Assembly: GCA_009760855.2 (NCBI GenBank)
Contig: WPIO01000053.1
Location: 432,001 to 496,000 of the forward strand
Source: Cristatella mucedo
Taxonomy: Eukaryota > Bryozoa > Phylactolaemata > Cristatellidae
Length of the DNA stretch: 64,000 bases
Reading direction: 5' to 3'
This document shows positions 22,385 to 33,639 of the stretch, one piece after another. The translations under genes and the position numbers were made by a program. The notes beneath the pieces were generated by a model, which saw only the letters and a list, made by a program, of their open reading frames with translations, was not told the DNA's origin and made no database searches. Position 1 is the first letter of the stretch; every line of letters starts with the position of its first letter.

Positions 22385-22855
22385 ATTTATCTCCGTCTGT
22401 AGCAAAACAAAGCTAAAAAGTTTATGCGGGTGTTACGAAGGAGAATTTTGTATAGAACACTTAGAGCATAACCGGCTTTCAGTACAGATTTGGTAGCCAA
22501 AAGACTTCATCTCACGCCGCAAAAAGAGTGAGAGGCAGAGCTGAGTCAGGAGAGCAGCTGAGGTAGGTGAGTAGGCTGGATGTAGCAGATCAGGATGGTT
22601 GGAAAAGGATGTGACTTAGTCAGCATCAGGAGAGTAGATGTTATTAAAAACTTACGGAAGTGAGTTCCACAGTCTAGGACCTTCAAATTTAAAGCATCTA
22701 TCGCCAATGGTCTTTCAGGAAAGGAATAAAACAGCTATATTATTGTTTATAGAAGACCTTCGGGCACGAGAAGGCTGGAAACTAGTTCGGCAGCTCAGCT
22801 AGGGATGAAGGAACCAACCGTGGGAGGCCTTGTGCCTGGGGCCTGAAGACATTAC
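22385..22855 (-). mobile_element. LINE-B 3' fragment
   Basis: Diverged minus-strand match to the C-terminal region and 3' UTR of LINE-B (CTCCGTCTGTA near 22391, GAGTTCCACAGTCTAGGACC at 22662). Confidence 0.8.
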
Positions 22856-23613
22856 TTGGGCTGCCGAAACTTGGCACTCAAAAGAGAAATTGCCTGCTTT
22901 AGTTTTTAAGAAGATTGTTCAAACAAAATTAGGCAAGCTGCTTAGTTGTATTGCACGTAGTTTAAGCAACTACGGAAACAGTCCAGAGGCAAAAGTCTGT
23001 ACTGAGCACAATCTGGGCGACATTGATACGCATTGCTCACGAGAATTCGGTTACCCTAAATGCACAAGCAATTCGATGTCTGGAGAAAACGTTAGTAAAT
23101 ATCTAAAACCTTAGCATCGGCTAGCTTGCGGTTGATGATGCTGCGAGTGACGCTAGAACTATTCTGACGGCGGCACTGCGGAGGTCAGGGCTGAGCTTTA
23201 GTCACATAGCTGGCTTGGCAGCTTCTGATGACTCGCTTGCGGACGATGGACGATGGCCATCGCGCGGAGCCGTCTTGCGAGGCCTCATTTATTAGGCTTG
23301 CAATACTTAGCCTTTAAGCATTCCTCGCGTGGATTAGTAAGCCAAACAGCCGAACGATGGCATTCCGAGCTGGAAAACGCCTGGCGCTGGAGAACTGGAA
23401 AACGCTGGAAATCGCTCCGAGCGCGTGGGCGCGCGCGTCGCGAGGGTGCGAGCTAGCGCGCGTGCCTGCGCACGCTTGCATGAAAAGAGGAAGACGGGTG
23501 AGGCGTCGCGAATGAGTGAGGAGAGCGCACGGATTAGGCACGTGGATAGTTGGAGCTGGGTAGTAAGAGCGGAGCTGAACTGCGGTGGCGGCGGAAACCT
23601 CGGAGCGGCGCCA
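22856..23613. other. Gene-free stretch becoming GC- and CpG-rich
   Basis: No gene recognised. From about 23230 the sequence is rich in CpG (for example GCGCGCGTCGCGAGG near 23432) and leads into the 11-bp minisatellite. A CpG-island-like promoter cannot be excluded but no transcript is indicated. Confidence 0.35.
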
Positions 23614-23833
23614 CTGGAGCGGCGCTGGAGCGGCGCTGGAGCGGCGCTGGAGCGGCGCTGGAGCGGCGCTGGAGCGGCGCTGGAGCGGCGCTGGAGCGGC
23701 GCTGGAGCGGCGCTGGAGCGGCGCTGGAGCGGCGCTGGAGCGGCGCTGGAGCGGCGCTGGAGCGGCGCTGGAGCGGCGCTGGAGCGGCGCTGGAGCGGCG
23801 CTGGAGCGGCGCTGGAGCGGCGCTGGAGCGGCG
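23614..23833. repeat. 11-bp minisatellite, 20 perfect copies
   Basis: Unit CTGGAGCGGCG, starting every 11 bases from 23614 to 23823 with no change seen. Because 11 is not a multiple of 3, every frame on a strand gives the same 11-residue repeat (+ strand GAGAALERRWS), which explains the long open frames on both strands. These frames are not evidence of a gene. Confidence 0.97.
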
Positions 23834-24000
23834 GTGGAAGGAGCGGAAGGCTCCGCTCTTTGTGGCAGCGAAAAAAGCTCCGGAAGTGGAAGCGCAATCG
23901 CGACTCGAGCATTATCTGAATTACGACGCGCGCTCCTAATAGTCGGCATTTCGTGGCTCGCCGGAACGCTCTCCTAGCGGAAGGGCTGAAAAAATACGAC

Positions 24001-24002
<2 letters not shown>

Positions 24003-24039
<37 letters not shown>

Positions 24040-24049
24040 GCAGCAGCAG
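24003..24049. repeat. (CAG)n trinucleotide repeat
   Basis: About 15 units with one CGG interruption. Confidence 0.95.
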
Positions 24050-24329
24050 TTGAACGATGCATAGTTTGCTCTGCTCGAGGCCGAGGTCGCTGGGACGCCG
24101 CCGCCGACGCACGAGCGGAACGACCAAAAGCTCGCTATAAAGCTATCGATTCCAAATATCACGAAAGCTATGAAAATTAAACATTAAAAAAATAAATAAA
24201 ACTATCAATTCTTTACCGATATCCCACGTGGACTTAAATCGGGAGGTAACTTCCCTGCAATGCACTTGTTGTATCCTATGAATGTTTACGGCCCGCCCTA
24301 CATCTCGTCCATGTAAATTTACTAGAAAC

Positions 24330-24770
24330 GAAGCAGCATATTCGAATGGTTAGCGGTAGCATTTTAAATTACAGCAACTAAAACCTGGCTAAAGGTGACA
24401 TTAAAGGGTCAGAATGCTAATAAAATAATAATTATTTTTATAATTATAACAATAATAGCACACTGGATACAGTTCCCTCAGAAAACTCAATCTCTTTTCA
24501 GGCGCTTTACATTTGTTGCAAAAGAAACGCAATCAAATGGTTAGTGGTAGCATGCTCAATAAACAGCAAGAGAAACATGGTTAAGGTGACATGCACAGGG
24601 TCAGCATGCAAATGTAGGTAGTTGCAGCACCCACAATGTCAGTTCGCATAAGCACATAACGGTCCAATCACAGGGACCCACTAAATGCTGTGATAAGTAG
24701 GTGCGTTTTCAATATGGTTAGCGGCAGCATGCACAATGTCAGCAAGCTTAAGATCACAATTGTTGCCACA
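24330..24770 (-). mobile_element. LINE-A 3' UTR fragments
   Basis: A degraded minus-strand 3' UTR (24330-24430) followed by a second with tail and hairpin (24440-24770: AACTCAATCTCTTTTCAGGC, CACAGGGACCCACTAAATGC). Confidence 0.75.
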
Positions 24771-25429
24771 TTGATTACACATAAATAAACTACTGTAAAA
24801 ATGTTGCTCCCGTGGCTTTTTTCGCAGCTCGGCTGATTTCGGCTCGAAAGACATATGAAGTTACATTTCCGGAGCTAGAAAGAACTTAAGCAGGTGAAAA
24901 CAAATTCATTAACCATTATATTGTCATCGAAGATTTTTATCTTAGACAGGTATTGAACTTGACTAAATCGATGCTACTGTGTGCCAATGCAGTCTTACAG
25001 AGCCTGTAACTACATTTAATGCAGCAGTCGCTCGTTGCCGTTGGACGTGCCGCATGACGTGCTCTGTCCAGGGCATCGAAGTAGAAGTAGAGAGGAAAGA
25101 GAAGTAGAGCACGAAGTAGAGAAGAAGGAGAGCAAGAGAAGCCTTGGATCCGAGGTTATGATTTGCTCCTTGGCAAAGACGCTGTGCGGCTACTGCTGGA
25201 GGCCTGGTGATGCCCTGAAGGCAGGCGTTCAGTAACCTTCGGGCAGGGCAGTGAAGTTGGGGCGCTGTCAAGCGACTTCCGTGTTTCCTATAGAGACTTT
25301 TCGGCGGTGTACCGTGTCGGAAAATGGATCGTAAAGTGGCATTGGGTCGACGGAGCTACCTCTCAAACCGCGTCGTGCCTATGTCGAGCCTGCAGACTTG
25401 CAGGCCGGCTAGGATGCAAAACCACTCAA
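24771..25429. other. No feature recognised
   Basis: Includes a purine-rich stretch (about 25076-25145) but no gene or known repeat. Confidence 0.35.
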
Positions 25430-25640
25430 ACTGACCCACTTCCGAATGGCTGCTTAATTACATCACCCTGACTGGGATGACATTTAGAAAAATGACTAGG
25501 AAAGCATCCATGTGTTGCAGCAATTAGTGGGTCCATGTGATTCGTATTTTGTGTGGTTATGTGTGCTGACACTGTCCTCACTGTCGCTAGTAACATTCGC
25601 ATATTGACCCTAAGCATGCCGCTTCTAATAATAACATAGT
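25430..25640 (+). mobile_element. LINE-A-related 3' UTR fragment
   Basis: A diverged + strand match (ATTAGTGGGTCCATGTGATT, GTGTGCTGACACTGTCC) without the terminal hairpin. Confidence 0.65.
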
Positions 25641-25689
25641 AGAATTCATCTGTAGAGCACCCCACGTGAACTTAATGAAAGTCACGTGA

Positions 25690-26262
25690 GCTTCGAAGCT
25701 GCCACATCGCACCACTTCTCGCCGTCCTGCACTGGCTACTAGTCAAGCATCGCATCGACTTCAAGGCTTTGTCGCTCACTTTTGTTCCACTTCTTTGGCT
25801 CCAGCCTATCTCTCAGATCTTCTCCCCCACCAGGCCAAGCATCGTATCAGCTGCGTTTCGGAATCCAACAGTCTCCCAATACCTCGTACAAACCTAAAAT
25901 CCTTTGGAAACCGTGCATTTAGTTCGTATGCTCCCAAAGCCTGGAACTCACTTCCGACTTGCGTCACGACATCCCCTGACTTAATGACATTTAAAAAGAA
26001 CTTAAAAACGTGATGTTTAGCACAATATTTAGTAGGTCACTCTGATTTGTCCTGTATGTGCTTATGCATGCTGACACTGTGCATACTGCCACAAACCAAT
26101 CTTGCATGCTGAGCCTGTGCATGTCACCTCTAACCGTGTTATTCATGTTGTTAATCAAGGATGATATCACCATTCAATCGCGTTTCCCTTGGCTGCAAAT
26201 GTAAAGTGCCTAGAAAGAGATTGATTTTTCTGAGGGTGCTTTATCAAGTGTATTATACATCT
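25690..26262 (+). mobile_element. LINE-A 3' fragment
   Basis: C-terminal domain (open at 25795-26013: MAPAYLSDLLPHQ, AWNSLPTCVTT), 3' UTR and terminal hairpin. Confidence 0.85.
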
Positions 26263-26369
26263 TATTACTATTTATCTCTACTTAGACGCTTCACACACGC
26301 CGTTTTGCTCGGGCCCCTTTGCATCCATTTGCGGCCAGACATCGGTCGGGGCGAGCACCCCTAACCACA

Positions 26370-26540
26370 GAGTCTACCCAACTCGGCGCCTTTAACCATG
26401 TTACATGTTAGTTGACATTGAGCCTGCTACCATTAGCCATTCGATCATGCTTCTCTTGCAGCAAATGCAAAGTGCCTAGAAAGAGATTAATTTCCCCGAT
26501 GGTGCTATACAAATTTACTATTACTCTTATTGCTATTAAG
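26370..26540 (+). mobile_element. LINE-A-type tail, GTTGACATTGAGC subtype
   Basis: A 3' UTR subtype with GTTGACATTGAGCCTGC and TGCAGCAAATGCAAAGTGCC, ending in a degenerate ATT-type run. The same subtype occurs at 31325, 32790 and 33640. Confidence 0.7.
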
Positions 26541-26569
26541 TTCTTTTAGGGGGCTGCACAAATGAATTA

Positions 26570-26770
26570 TACTTTTATTTATACTCCTACCTCGTCCTGA
26601 GACAGCGGTGGCCACGAAGATTGCCACCCCACTATTGCACTATTTGTGGCTGGGTGGCTCAGCTCCCGAAGCTGCAATGATGAGTAGGAAAGAAATCTTC
26701 CAATAGCTCATTTGATGCGGCGTCTATCGTATTCGCGTCATTCTTCGTGCTACTCGCTGCGTCAACTGCC
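26570..26770 (+). repeat. Non-expanded relative of the 23-bp minisatellite locus
   Basis: Starts CTACCTCGTCCTGAGACAGC and ends near CCAATAGCTCATTTGATGC, matching both flanks of the array at 33950-34430. Only one or two degenerate units (TTTGTGGCTGGGTGGC) lie between the flanks. Confidence 0.75.
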
Positions 26771-26912
26771 CTCATGACTCAGCTATGCTTCTCACTTTCT
26801 CTTTGTTGCGTGAGATCAAGTCTGTTGGCAACCGAACGCGTACCGGAAGCCTCTTAGGCTGTGGATACAGCATACAAAACTTCCATGTTTAACACCCATA
26901 GACTTACCTTTC
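26770..26912 (+). mobile_element. LINE-B 3' fragment
   Basis: Matches 57995-58115 (TTGTTGCGTGAGATCAAGTC, then the end of the C-terminal domain). Confidence 0.75.
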
Positions 26913-27098
26913 GGAATTCGCTAGCCTGATAGACTTCATCTAAAACAATAATGAGACTTAGTGGAGAGCTGTCGGATGTCAAAGATCAGTCCGGAGGGAA
27001 GGAAGGAAGGGAGCAGAGCAGAGCCAGGAAGTACCAGCTCATTAGTGTTAGTAAGGACGTGCCATAGTCACCAGCAGGAGAGCAGATGTCAATACTTA
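26913..27098 (-). mobile_element. LINE-B fragment, inverted relative to its neighbour
   Basis: Minus-strand match to the same LINE-B region (GATAGACTTCATCTAAAACA, GCCATAGTCACCAGCAGGAG) with a small GGAA expansion at 26995-27010. Confidence 0.65.
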
Positions 27099-27104
27099 AG
27101 TAAT

Positions 27105-27290
27105 AATAATAGTAATAACGACACATTCGCTATAGAGCCTCAAAGAACTCAATCTCTTTCTAGGCAATGTACATTTGCTGCATAGGAAGCAGTACATTCG
27201 AATGGCTAGCCGTAGCATTTTAAATTACAACGAGCAAGACCTGGTTAGAGGAGACAATACAGGGTTATCATGCTAATATATTATTAATAA
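27105..27290 (-). mobile_element. LINE-A tail fragment
   Basis: Minus-strand hairpin and 3' UTR pieces (AACTCAATCTCTTTCTAGGC). Confidence 0.7.
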
Positions 27291-27294
27291 TAAT

Positions 27295-28125
27295 ATTATT
27301 ATTAACACACTTGATAAAGTGCCCTCAGAGAACTCAATCTCTTTCCAGTCGCTTAACATTTGCTGCCAAGGAAAAATAATCGAACGTTTAGTGGTAGCAT
27401 GCTCGATAAGCAACAAGAATACCATGGTTAGTAGTGACATGCACAGGGTCAGCGTTCAAGTGTGGTTAGTGGCAGCATGCACAGTGTCAGCACGCATAAG
27501 CACGTAACGGTCAAATCACAGGGACCCACTAAATGCTGTGCTAAATAGGTGCGATTTTAGTTTCTTTTAAATGTAGTCAAGTCGGGGGATGTTGTGACAC
27601 AAGTCGGGAGTGTGCTTCAAGCTTTGGGAGCATACTTAAGATTTGTACGAGGTATTGGTAAACGGTTAATTTCCGAAACGTGGGTGGTACGATGCTTAGC
27701 CTGGTGGGTCAGTAGATCTGAGTACGCTGGAGCCAAAGAATGAAGGGACCTAAACGTGAGGGACAAAACCTTAAAGTCGATGCGTTGCTTGACAGGTAGC
27801 CAGTGCAGGTCAGCGAGAAGTGGTGTGATGTGGCAACTGCGACGCTGACGACAGGTAAGCCTAGCTGCCGAGTTTTGCACCAGCTGTGAGGGCCTAATTG
27901 CGCAGGACGGTAGACCAGCAAGCAGTGAGTAACAGAAGTCAAGACGGGATGTCACACATAAATGAGTAGCTTAGATGTGGTAATCCCGCCTGAACGACTC
28001 AGAATGTTAGCAATGTTATGTAGCTGAAAGTAGGCAGACTTGATTGCGAAGCTGACGTGTTCGTCTAATGAAAGGTCACTTTGGAACATGACACCTAGAT
28101 TTTGTGCAGATTCAATAGGATCACA
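27295..28125 (-). mobile_element. LINE-A 3' half
   Basis: Tail, 3' UTR and C-terminal domain on the minus strand; the open part 27617-27955 has HITPLLADLHWLPVKQRIDF. Confidence 0.88.
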
Positions 28126-28242
28126 TATTCGCGGACCAATTTACCAGTATTGTCCTATTCTAATTAAGGCCCACATTTAACAATGATGTACATCTAAAGT
28201 AAGCAGACTTGATTGTGGAGCTGATGTAGTCGACTATTCTTG

Positions 28243-28400
28243 AGCCGTGAGGGCACACAAGCTAAGGCAGTTGCTTTTGAAGACCTCGGTCCAGCGGTCG
28301 TGGGTTAGAATCCTGCGGCACCTGCAAGCGGTGGTGGTAGCCATAAAGACTCGTCTGTTGCTATTGAAAAGAGGCTGTTAAATCAGCTAGTATTTGTTTA
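28243..28400 (+). mobile_element. SINE-2 copy
   Basis: Head GCCGTGAGGGCACACAAGCT (A-box-like) and GTGGGTTAGAATCCTGCGG (B-box-like), then a body with GCAAGCGGTGGTGGTAGCC and AAATCAGCTAGTATTTG. A third family member is at 61201. Confidence 0.75.
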
Positions 28401-28717
28401 TTAAAAGGTTACTTTGCAAGAGAGCACCTAGATTCTGTGCATATTCGACAGCAAAAATGCCGGAAAGGCCGTTTTTGAGCCTTAGGTTTTCCAAATTTCT
28501 GAATCACACATCGCTTGCCCATAACTAGTAGGTAAGATTTATCCCCATTCAGTTTAAGAATGTTTGCTCCCGTTCATTTAGGGATGTCATCAATACATGC
28601 AACAATGGTATTTTGAGAATTTAAAATTCTAGAGGGCTGCGCGGGATCAAAGCAAAAGTACAACTTTGTGTCATCTGTATAAACCTTAAAGCATGGATTG
28701 AGCTTGGCAATCACATC

Positions 28718-28721
<4 letters not shown>

Positions 28722-28777
<56 letters not shown>
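28722..28777. repeat. (GA)n microsatellite inside LINE-A RT
   Basis: On the minus strand the flanks read GGTTTATACTCTC...CTTGATGTGATTGCC, the same as the coding sequence around TTTATACTCTCCCTCTCGCT in the intact copy (12331-12356). The repeat therefore grew in place from a short CT-rich coding stretch. Confidence 0.85.
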
Positions 28778-28780
<3 letters not shown>

Positions 28781-29333
28781 AAACCATGAAAAGAACCAAA
28801 GCAAGCGCAGAGAGCCCTGAGGCACGCCATACTTCAGTGGCTCTTCGAAAGATCTTTATCTATTCACGTCAATACCTTGAAGTCTCCCACTGGCACATGA
28901 CCTGCACCATTCCAGTGTAGTATCAGTAATGATCAGGCGAGAAGAGAGGCCCTGGAGAAGGACTTAATAATCGATAGTATCAAAAGCTGCTGAAGGATAG
29001 AACTGAACAAGCAGAGATACTCCACCAAAATCTGAGTTCCAAAATCGGTCATTATACACCGCAAACAATGGTGACTCTGAGGAGGGACTAGCTCTGAAAC
29101 CAAACTGGAACTTATTAATGTGGTTTAAATAATTAATAAATGAGTTCAGCTGGATTTGCACAAGTTGTTCCAGTCTTTGATAGGAACGGTGGAAGGGAGA
29201 CTGGACGGAAGTTGCTCAAGTTCTCTTGGTCTAGTGTTGCTTTCTGGAGTAGTGGCCTGACAACTGACTTTTTGAAATATGCAGGGACATGACGTGAAGC
29301 TAATAAAATGTATGATGATAGTTAAGCAGTACT

Positions 29334-29515
29334 TCGTGGTGGCACACTAGGTAAGGCGGTTGCTTTCACGACCTCGGTCCCGAGGTGGTGGGTTCGATTC
29401 CTGCGGTGGGCGATCCTTTATCGCCACTGCAAGCGGCGGTGATAGCCGTAAAGGCTCTTCTGTCGCTATACTAAAGGAGGCTGTTTAATCAGCTGGGATT
29501 TTGTTTTTGCTTTTG
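29334..29515 (+). mobile_element. SINE-2 copy
   Basis: CGTGGTGGCACACTAGGTAA head, B-box-like GGTGGGTTCGATTCCTGCGG, then GCAAGCGGCGGTGATAGCCG and a TTTTTG-rich end. Confidence 0.8.
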
Positions 29516-30029
29516 TTTTTTTAAGCATGGCAGCAGTAGATCAGCTTGTTGTAGAAGCAGGACTGTGTTAATACGGTCTAGAGGACTAGTTGTATTCTTT
29601 GATTGAGATGTGAACTTCAGGAAGAGGTCAGTGGTGGCCTTCTTGAATGTGGACATTGAGGGGCTGCCTGGACCTCTGGAAAAAGGGATTCAGGCCCATG
29701 GGATGGGACTTCGCTTTTTTCGCTGACGATACTCAAGATTTATTTATCATTTAAACCGTCGGAATCTGCAGCGACGACCGATAAACTGAACGCTTGCCTC
29801 GCAGAAGTTCGAGCCTTGATCCCGGCAAATTTTCTTAAACTAAACGACGTTAAAACTGAACTGCTATCCACAAGACACCTCAAGCATGTGGCTGGATTAA
29901 AAGACTTTGCTCTTTTAACAAGTGATGCTGCTGTGCAACTTTCATCATGTGCTCGGACATTGTGTCGTCTTCAACAGCTGCCTATATTTTGAAAGCTTCG
30001 TTAAGAAAACTGCCTCCACAGCTAGCCAT

Positions 30030-30309
30030 GGTAATATGGCATGGTAGGTCAATGTTTGGCCTCTGCAGGCTGGTCCGCCCGTGATGTGGCATGGTCTGCC
30101 TGTGCATTGGCCTGCCTGTGATGTTGCCTTTGATTCATCAGGTTGCTTCCCGCTAGGAAGGGCGGAGCGAAACCAGATGGCAGTGGGACCTCGGGTGATG
30201 GAGAGAACGGTTGAGCCTTCAAACTGCTAGCTCAAATATATACACCGTTGTTCTACGATTTCCGGCGACTCCCGCACCGTCGCTTGCTTGCTGTCGGAGC
30301 ATCAAAGTA
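30030..30309. mobile_element. Unknown 280-bp insertion with a 7-bp target duplication
   Basis: LINE-B is continuous if these bases are removed. TAGCCAT occurs on both sides (30023-30029 and 30310-30316). The insert has no terminal inverted repeats. It contains GGCATGGT/CTGCCTGTG repeats and an AAATATATAC box. It could be a solo LTR or a SINE; no family recognised. Confidence 0.6.
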
Positions 30310-30602
30310 TAGCCATCACGCCTGATCTCTATCTAGGATTAGAAACAATCTTCCACGATGGCTTGCAAAAAATATAACTAGCTTCTTAGTTCTGTCTCGG
30401 ATAGATAGTTGAAATTCCCTTTTGGCTTAGCTACCAAAAAAGGCCTTCGACAACTGCAGCTGGCAATGAATATGGCTGCTACAAATCCAAGAGGTTTGAC
30501 CACGTGTCTCCTTTGCTGAAAGAGCTGGGATCGCTGAAGGTTGATTAACGGTAACAGAACAAAGTTCTGAGGCTGATCCACAAGGCCGGCCATCGCTTGG
30601 TT

Positions 30603-31078
30603 ATAATAATTAGAATAATAATAATAACGCACTTGATAAAGCACCCTCTGAGAACGTAATCTCTTTCTAGGCGCTTTACATTTGCTGCAAAGTGAAATGA
30701 AATTGAATGGTAAGTAAAATCATGCTTGAAAAACAAACAAAATGAATAACATGATTAGGGGTGACATGCACAGGGTCAGCATGCAAATGTGGTCAGTGGC
30801 AGCATGCACAGTGTCAGCACGCATAAGCACATCAAGGACGAATCACAGGGACCCACTAAATGCTGTCCTAAATAGGTGTGTTTTTAAGTTCTTTTTAAAT
30901 GTGGTCTGGTCAGGGGATGTTCTGACGCAGGTCGGGAGGGAGTTCCAGGCTTTGGGAGCATGCGAACTAAATGCAGGGTCTCCAAAGGATTTGAGGTTTG
31001 TACGAGGTATTTGTAGACTGTTGGATTCCGAAAAGAAGGTGGTACGATGATGGCCTGATGGGGGAGTATATCTGAGAG
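30603..31078 (-). mobile_element. LINE-A 3' fragment nested in LINE-B
   Basis: Tail, hairpin, 3' UTR and the end of the C-terminal domain. TGGTT flanks it on both sides (30598-30602 and 31079-31083), a 5-bp target-site duplication. Confidence 0.88.
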
Positions 31079-31324
31079 TGGTTCGCTCATTCCTAGCTGA
31101 ACTGCTGCACTAGTTTCATCCTCCTCGTGTTATCGGGTCCTTTATGGACAATAAACTAGCTGTTCCATTCCTTTGATTAAAGACTGTTGACGTCAGTAGC
31201 TTTGGCTCTGCAGGACCTACTGTGGAACTCGGTTTCATAATTCTTACTTAACGACAACTACACACCCGCTGCCGTATATGGCACATCCCATCCAGCAATT
31301 TCTGAACTGCTGCACTCACTGACA

Positions 31325-31645
31325 CTGACTCACATCCGACTGGCGTAATGACATCAATTTGACATGAACGACATTTAAAAAGTAACTAAAAATACATCTA
31401 CTTATCACAGCAATTAGTGGATCCACGTGATTCGTCTTTTGTGTGCTTAGGCGTGCTGACACTATCCATGCTGCCACTAACCAAATATGGGCACTGACCC
31501 TAGGCATGCTGACATTGAGCGTGCGACCACTAACCATACGATCATGCGTCCTTTTGCAGCAAATACGAAATGCCTAGAAAGAGACGAATTTCTCCGAGGG
31601 GGCTACACAGACGTATTATTATTACCATTATCAAGTTCTCCTATC
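31325..31645 (+). mobile_element. LINE-A-type 3' fragment, GTTGACATTGAGC subtype
   Basis: GACTGGCGTAATGACATC, 3' UTR with CTGACATTGAGCGTGC, and a tail hairpin with degenerate ATT run. Confidence 0.75.
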
Positions 31646-31737
31646 GCGCGAGTAGACATGGGCATAGGGCATAAGGCATCCATCATAGGGCCTCACCTCA
31701 CCTCACTCTTCGATACAACTGATCTCCTAGTCGGTGA

Positions 31738-31797
31738 GTCCTGGAGCTGATCCCGAGCTCCTGGAGCTGATCCCGAGCTCCTGGAGCTGATCCCGAT
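31738..31797. repeat. 20-bp tandem repeat, 3 copies
   Basis: Unit CTCCTGGAGCTGATCCCGAG; it contains its own small palindrome (CTCCTGGAG). Confidence 0.9.
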
Positions 31798-31849
31798 GGT
31801 CAGCCTATTAGCGAGTCGGCTGAAAGTCACCTGAGGTATGAGCTGTGAT

Positions 31850-31990
31850 ATATAACCTAGTGTTAAGGCGATTGCCACGAACCAAGGTGAAGGTACTAGA
31901 TGACCAAGGTCGTAGGCTCGAGCCCCTTGGCATAGAGGATGCGCCTGAATAGATATTAAATGCTCATAGGGTGAAATACAAATGAATCAT
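31850..31990 (+). mobile_element. SINE-1 copy
   Basis: CTAGTGTTAAGGCGATTGCC head, GTAGGCTCGAGCCCCTTGG B-box region, degraded tail GCGCCTGAATAGATATT. Confidence 0.7.
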
Positions 31991-32164
31991 ATCATTGTTA
32001 TCATTAAAAGTCTTATTAGGATATGAAGATGGTAGAATAGGAGGAGGATTAAGTAGCAAACGTTCTCGCCTCCCGACATAAAGCGCTCTCACGTGCGTTC
32101 GTGTTCGTTGCAGAATTCTTCTGAAAACCGAAGTTCTTGCGAACATCGTAAACGGAAACGATAC

Positions 32165-32285
32165 AACTCATGAGATTACTCACCATTCAATTGCGTTTCC
32201 CTTTGCAGCAAATTTAAAGCGCATAGAAAGAGATTGAGTTCTCTGAGGGCGCTTTATCAAGTGCATTATTATTATTATTATTATG
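32165..32285 (+). mobile_element. LINE-A tail
   Basis: End of the 3' UTR, hairpin and ATT repeats, only about 120 bp long. Confidence 0.8.
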
Positions 32286-32547
32286 GGATGGGATAGCAGG
32301 GGTATAGAATAGGTGGCGTGTTGGATAGGAGGCTCTCGGCGTTGTATGCTTGAGCGATCCGACCGGCGACCTTCGCAAGCTGACCCTTATTTCTTGTTCA
32401 AGGCCAGCAGTCGGCAGGTCAAAAACGATGGTCAGCAACGGGCGGAAATCCTGTGCATGCTTTGAAGGAATGGAAAAGCTCTCTCGGGAGGATCATGGAA
32501 GTGGCACAGAGTGAATTATTGCACCCCAGCGCTAGAATTCTAGAGCC

Positions 32548-32661
<114 letters not shown>

Positions 32662-32789
32662 ATCCATAATCCCTAGCTCACTTCTAATGTCTGATGCCAG
32701 GCCCATTCGGACGTGCGCCTGACTCAATCACATAGTGTTACGCAGTCTGCACCAGCAGATTATTGTATGTATCCGGTTCACAATAATTG

Positions 32790-32915
32790 CGATTAGGGAT
32801 TATTGATCATGCATTCGATCGTGCTTTCTTTGCAGCAAATGTAAAGTGCCTAGAAAGAGATTAAGTTCTCTGATGGTGCCATAACAATGTATCGTTATTA
32901 TTATTATTATCCACT
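32790..32915 (+). mobile_element. LINE-A-type tail
   Basis: TTTGCAGCAAATGTAAAGTG, hairpin and ATT repeats. Confidence 0.75.
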
Positions 32916-33504
32916 AAAATTCCTAGGTAGAGTCGCTATCTGATCGACCTAGCGCGCTTCAGAAGGCTCCGAATCGGCTGTGCACAAGGAATTCGCTGCC
33001 CATCGAACTGTGCAGGTTTCAGACTAAAATTCGCCGGCTCTCTAGCACGGTAAGTAAAAATAATAATAAATAAATAATCGACCCCTGTAAGCTAGGTTAG
33101 TCCACTCGCTTGTTCCACACATATAATTTACATCAACTTATCATTACGAGGCCTTCGCGTTGTACTCATAGTCGTACAATGAGAGTGAAGCGACGGCGGG
33201 TGAAAAAGGGGCGCTGCTGATGCGAGGAGATAATTTGGGAGTTTTAAAATGTAGGCCCGGTTAAACGTAAGCAGCAAAATTTTTGTGTAGCTTCAAGAGA
33301 AAAGAAAAAGGCGTTCTTGCCTGCAGCATTGCAGCGCCGCGGTGCCCGGAAGGAAGCAGGAGAAGCACGAGAATTCGCCCGACGAGCGGCGGCTGCAGCC
33401 CCGCTCGTCGGTCGCGCCCTTCGGTCAAGGTCGCGCCCTTCGCCATCAACCGGAGAGACGCTCCTGAGAGGCTGCTGAACGACGCGCTGCAAAAGGTGAA
33501 AGAA
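32916..33504. other. No gene recognised
   Basis: The second half is GC-rich with open frames on both strands but no family match that I can see. Confidence 0.35.
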
Positions 33505-33625
33505 AGAGGCGCTCTCCCAGCGGTTAGGGAGCTCGCCCGACCAAGGTCAAGGTGAGTGTATTTAACGAAGAAGGCGCCGGGCTCGAGCTCCCTAGCATAT
33601 GCGTTGGCGCCTCAAAAGAGATTCC
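33505..33625 (+). mobile_element. Degraded SINE-1 copy
   Basis: CTCTCCCAGCGGTTAGGGAG head, GCCGGGCTCGAGCTCCC B-box region, GGCGCCTCAAAAGAGATT tail start. Confidence 0.6.
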
Positions 33626-33639
33626 TTCTGACTGGCTAC

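Larger units (their letters stand above)
28186..29690 (-). mobile_element. LINE-A RT region with two SINE-2 insertions and a (GA)n expansion
   Basis: Minus-strand RT coding (YTDDTKLYFCFDPAQP in place of YADD; FQFGFRA; GGVSLLVQFYPSAAFDTID), reaching the linker region at about 29680. SINE-2 copies sit at 28243-28400 and 29334-29515, and a (GA)n tract lies exactly in the CT-rich codons of TLPLADV. It overlaps in content with the previous fragment, so two separate insertions lie side by side. Confidence 0.8.
29690..31262 (+). mobile_element. LINE-B copy split by two insertions
   Basis: Matches 57100-57960 in order: CGCTGACGATACTCAAGATT (RT active site region), RT end, C-terminal domain. It is interrupted at 30030-30309 by an unknown insertion and at 30603-31078 by a minus-strand LINE-A. 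Heavily mutated. Confidence 0.85.

Noticed and set aside
23314-24180. Several long open frames on both strands
   Set aside because: They are all products of the 11-bp array (and the CAG run), which cannot create stops; no start, splice or family evidence.
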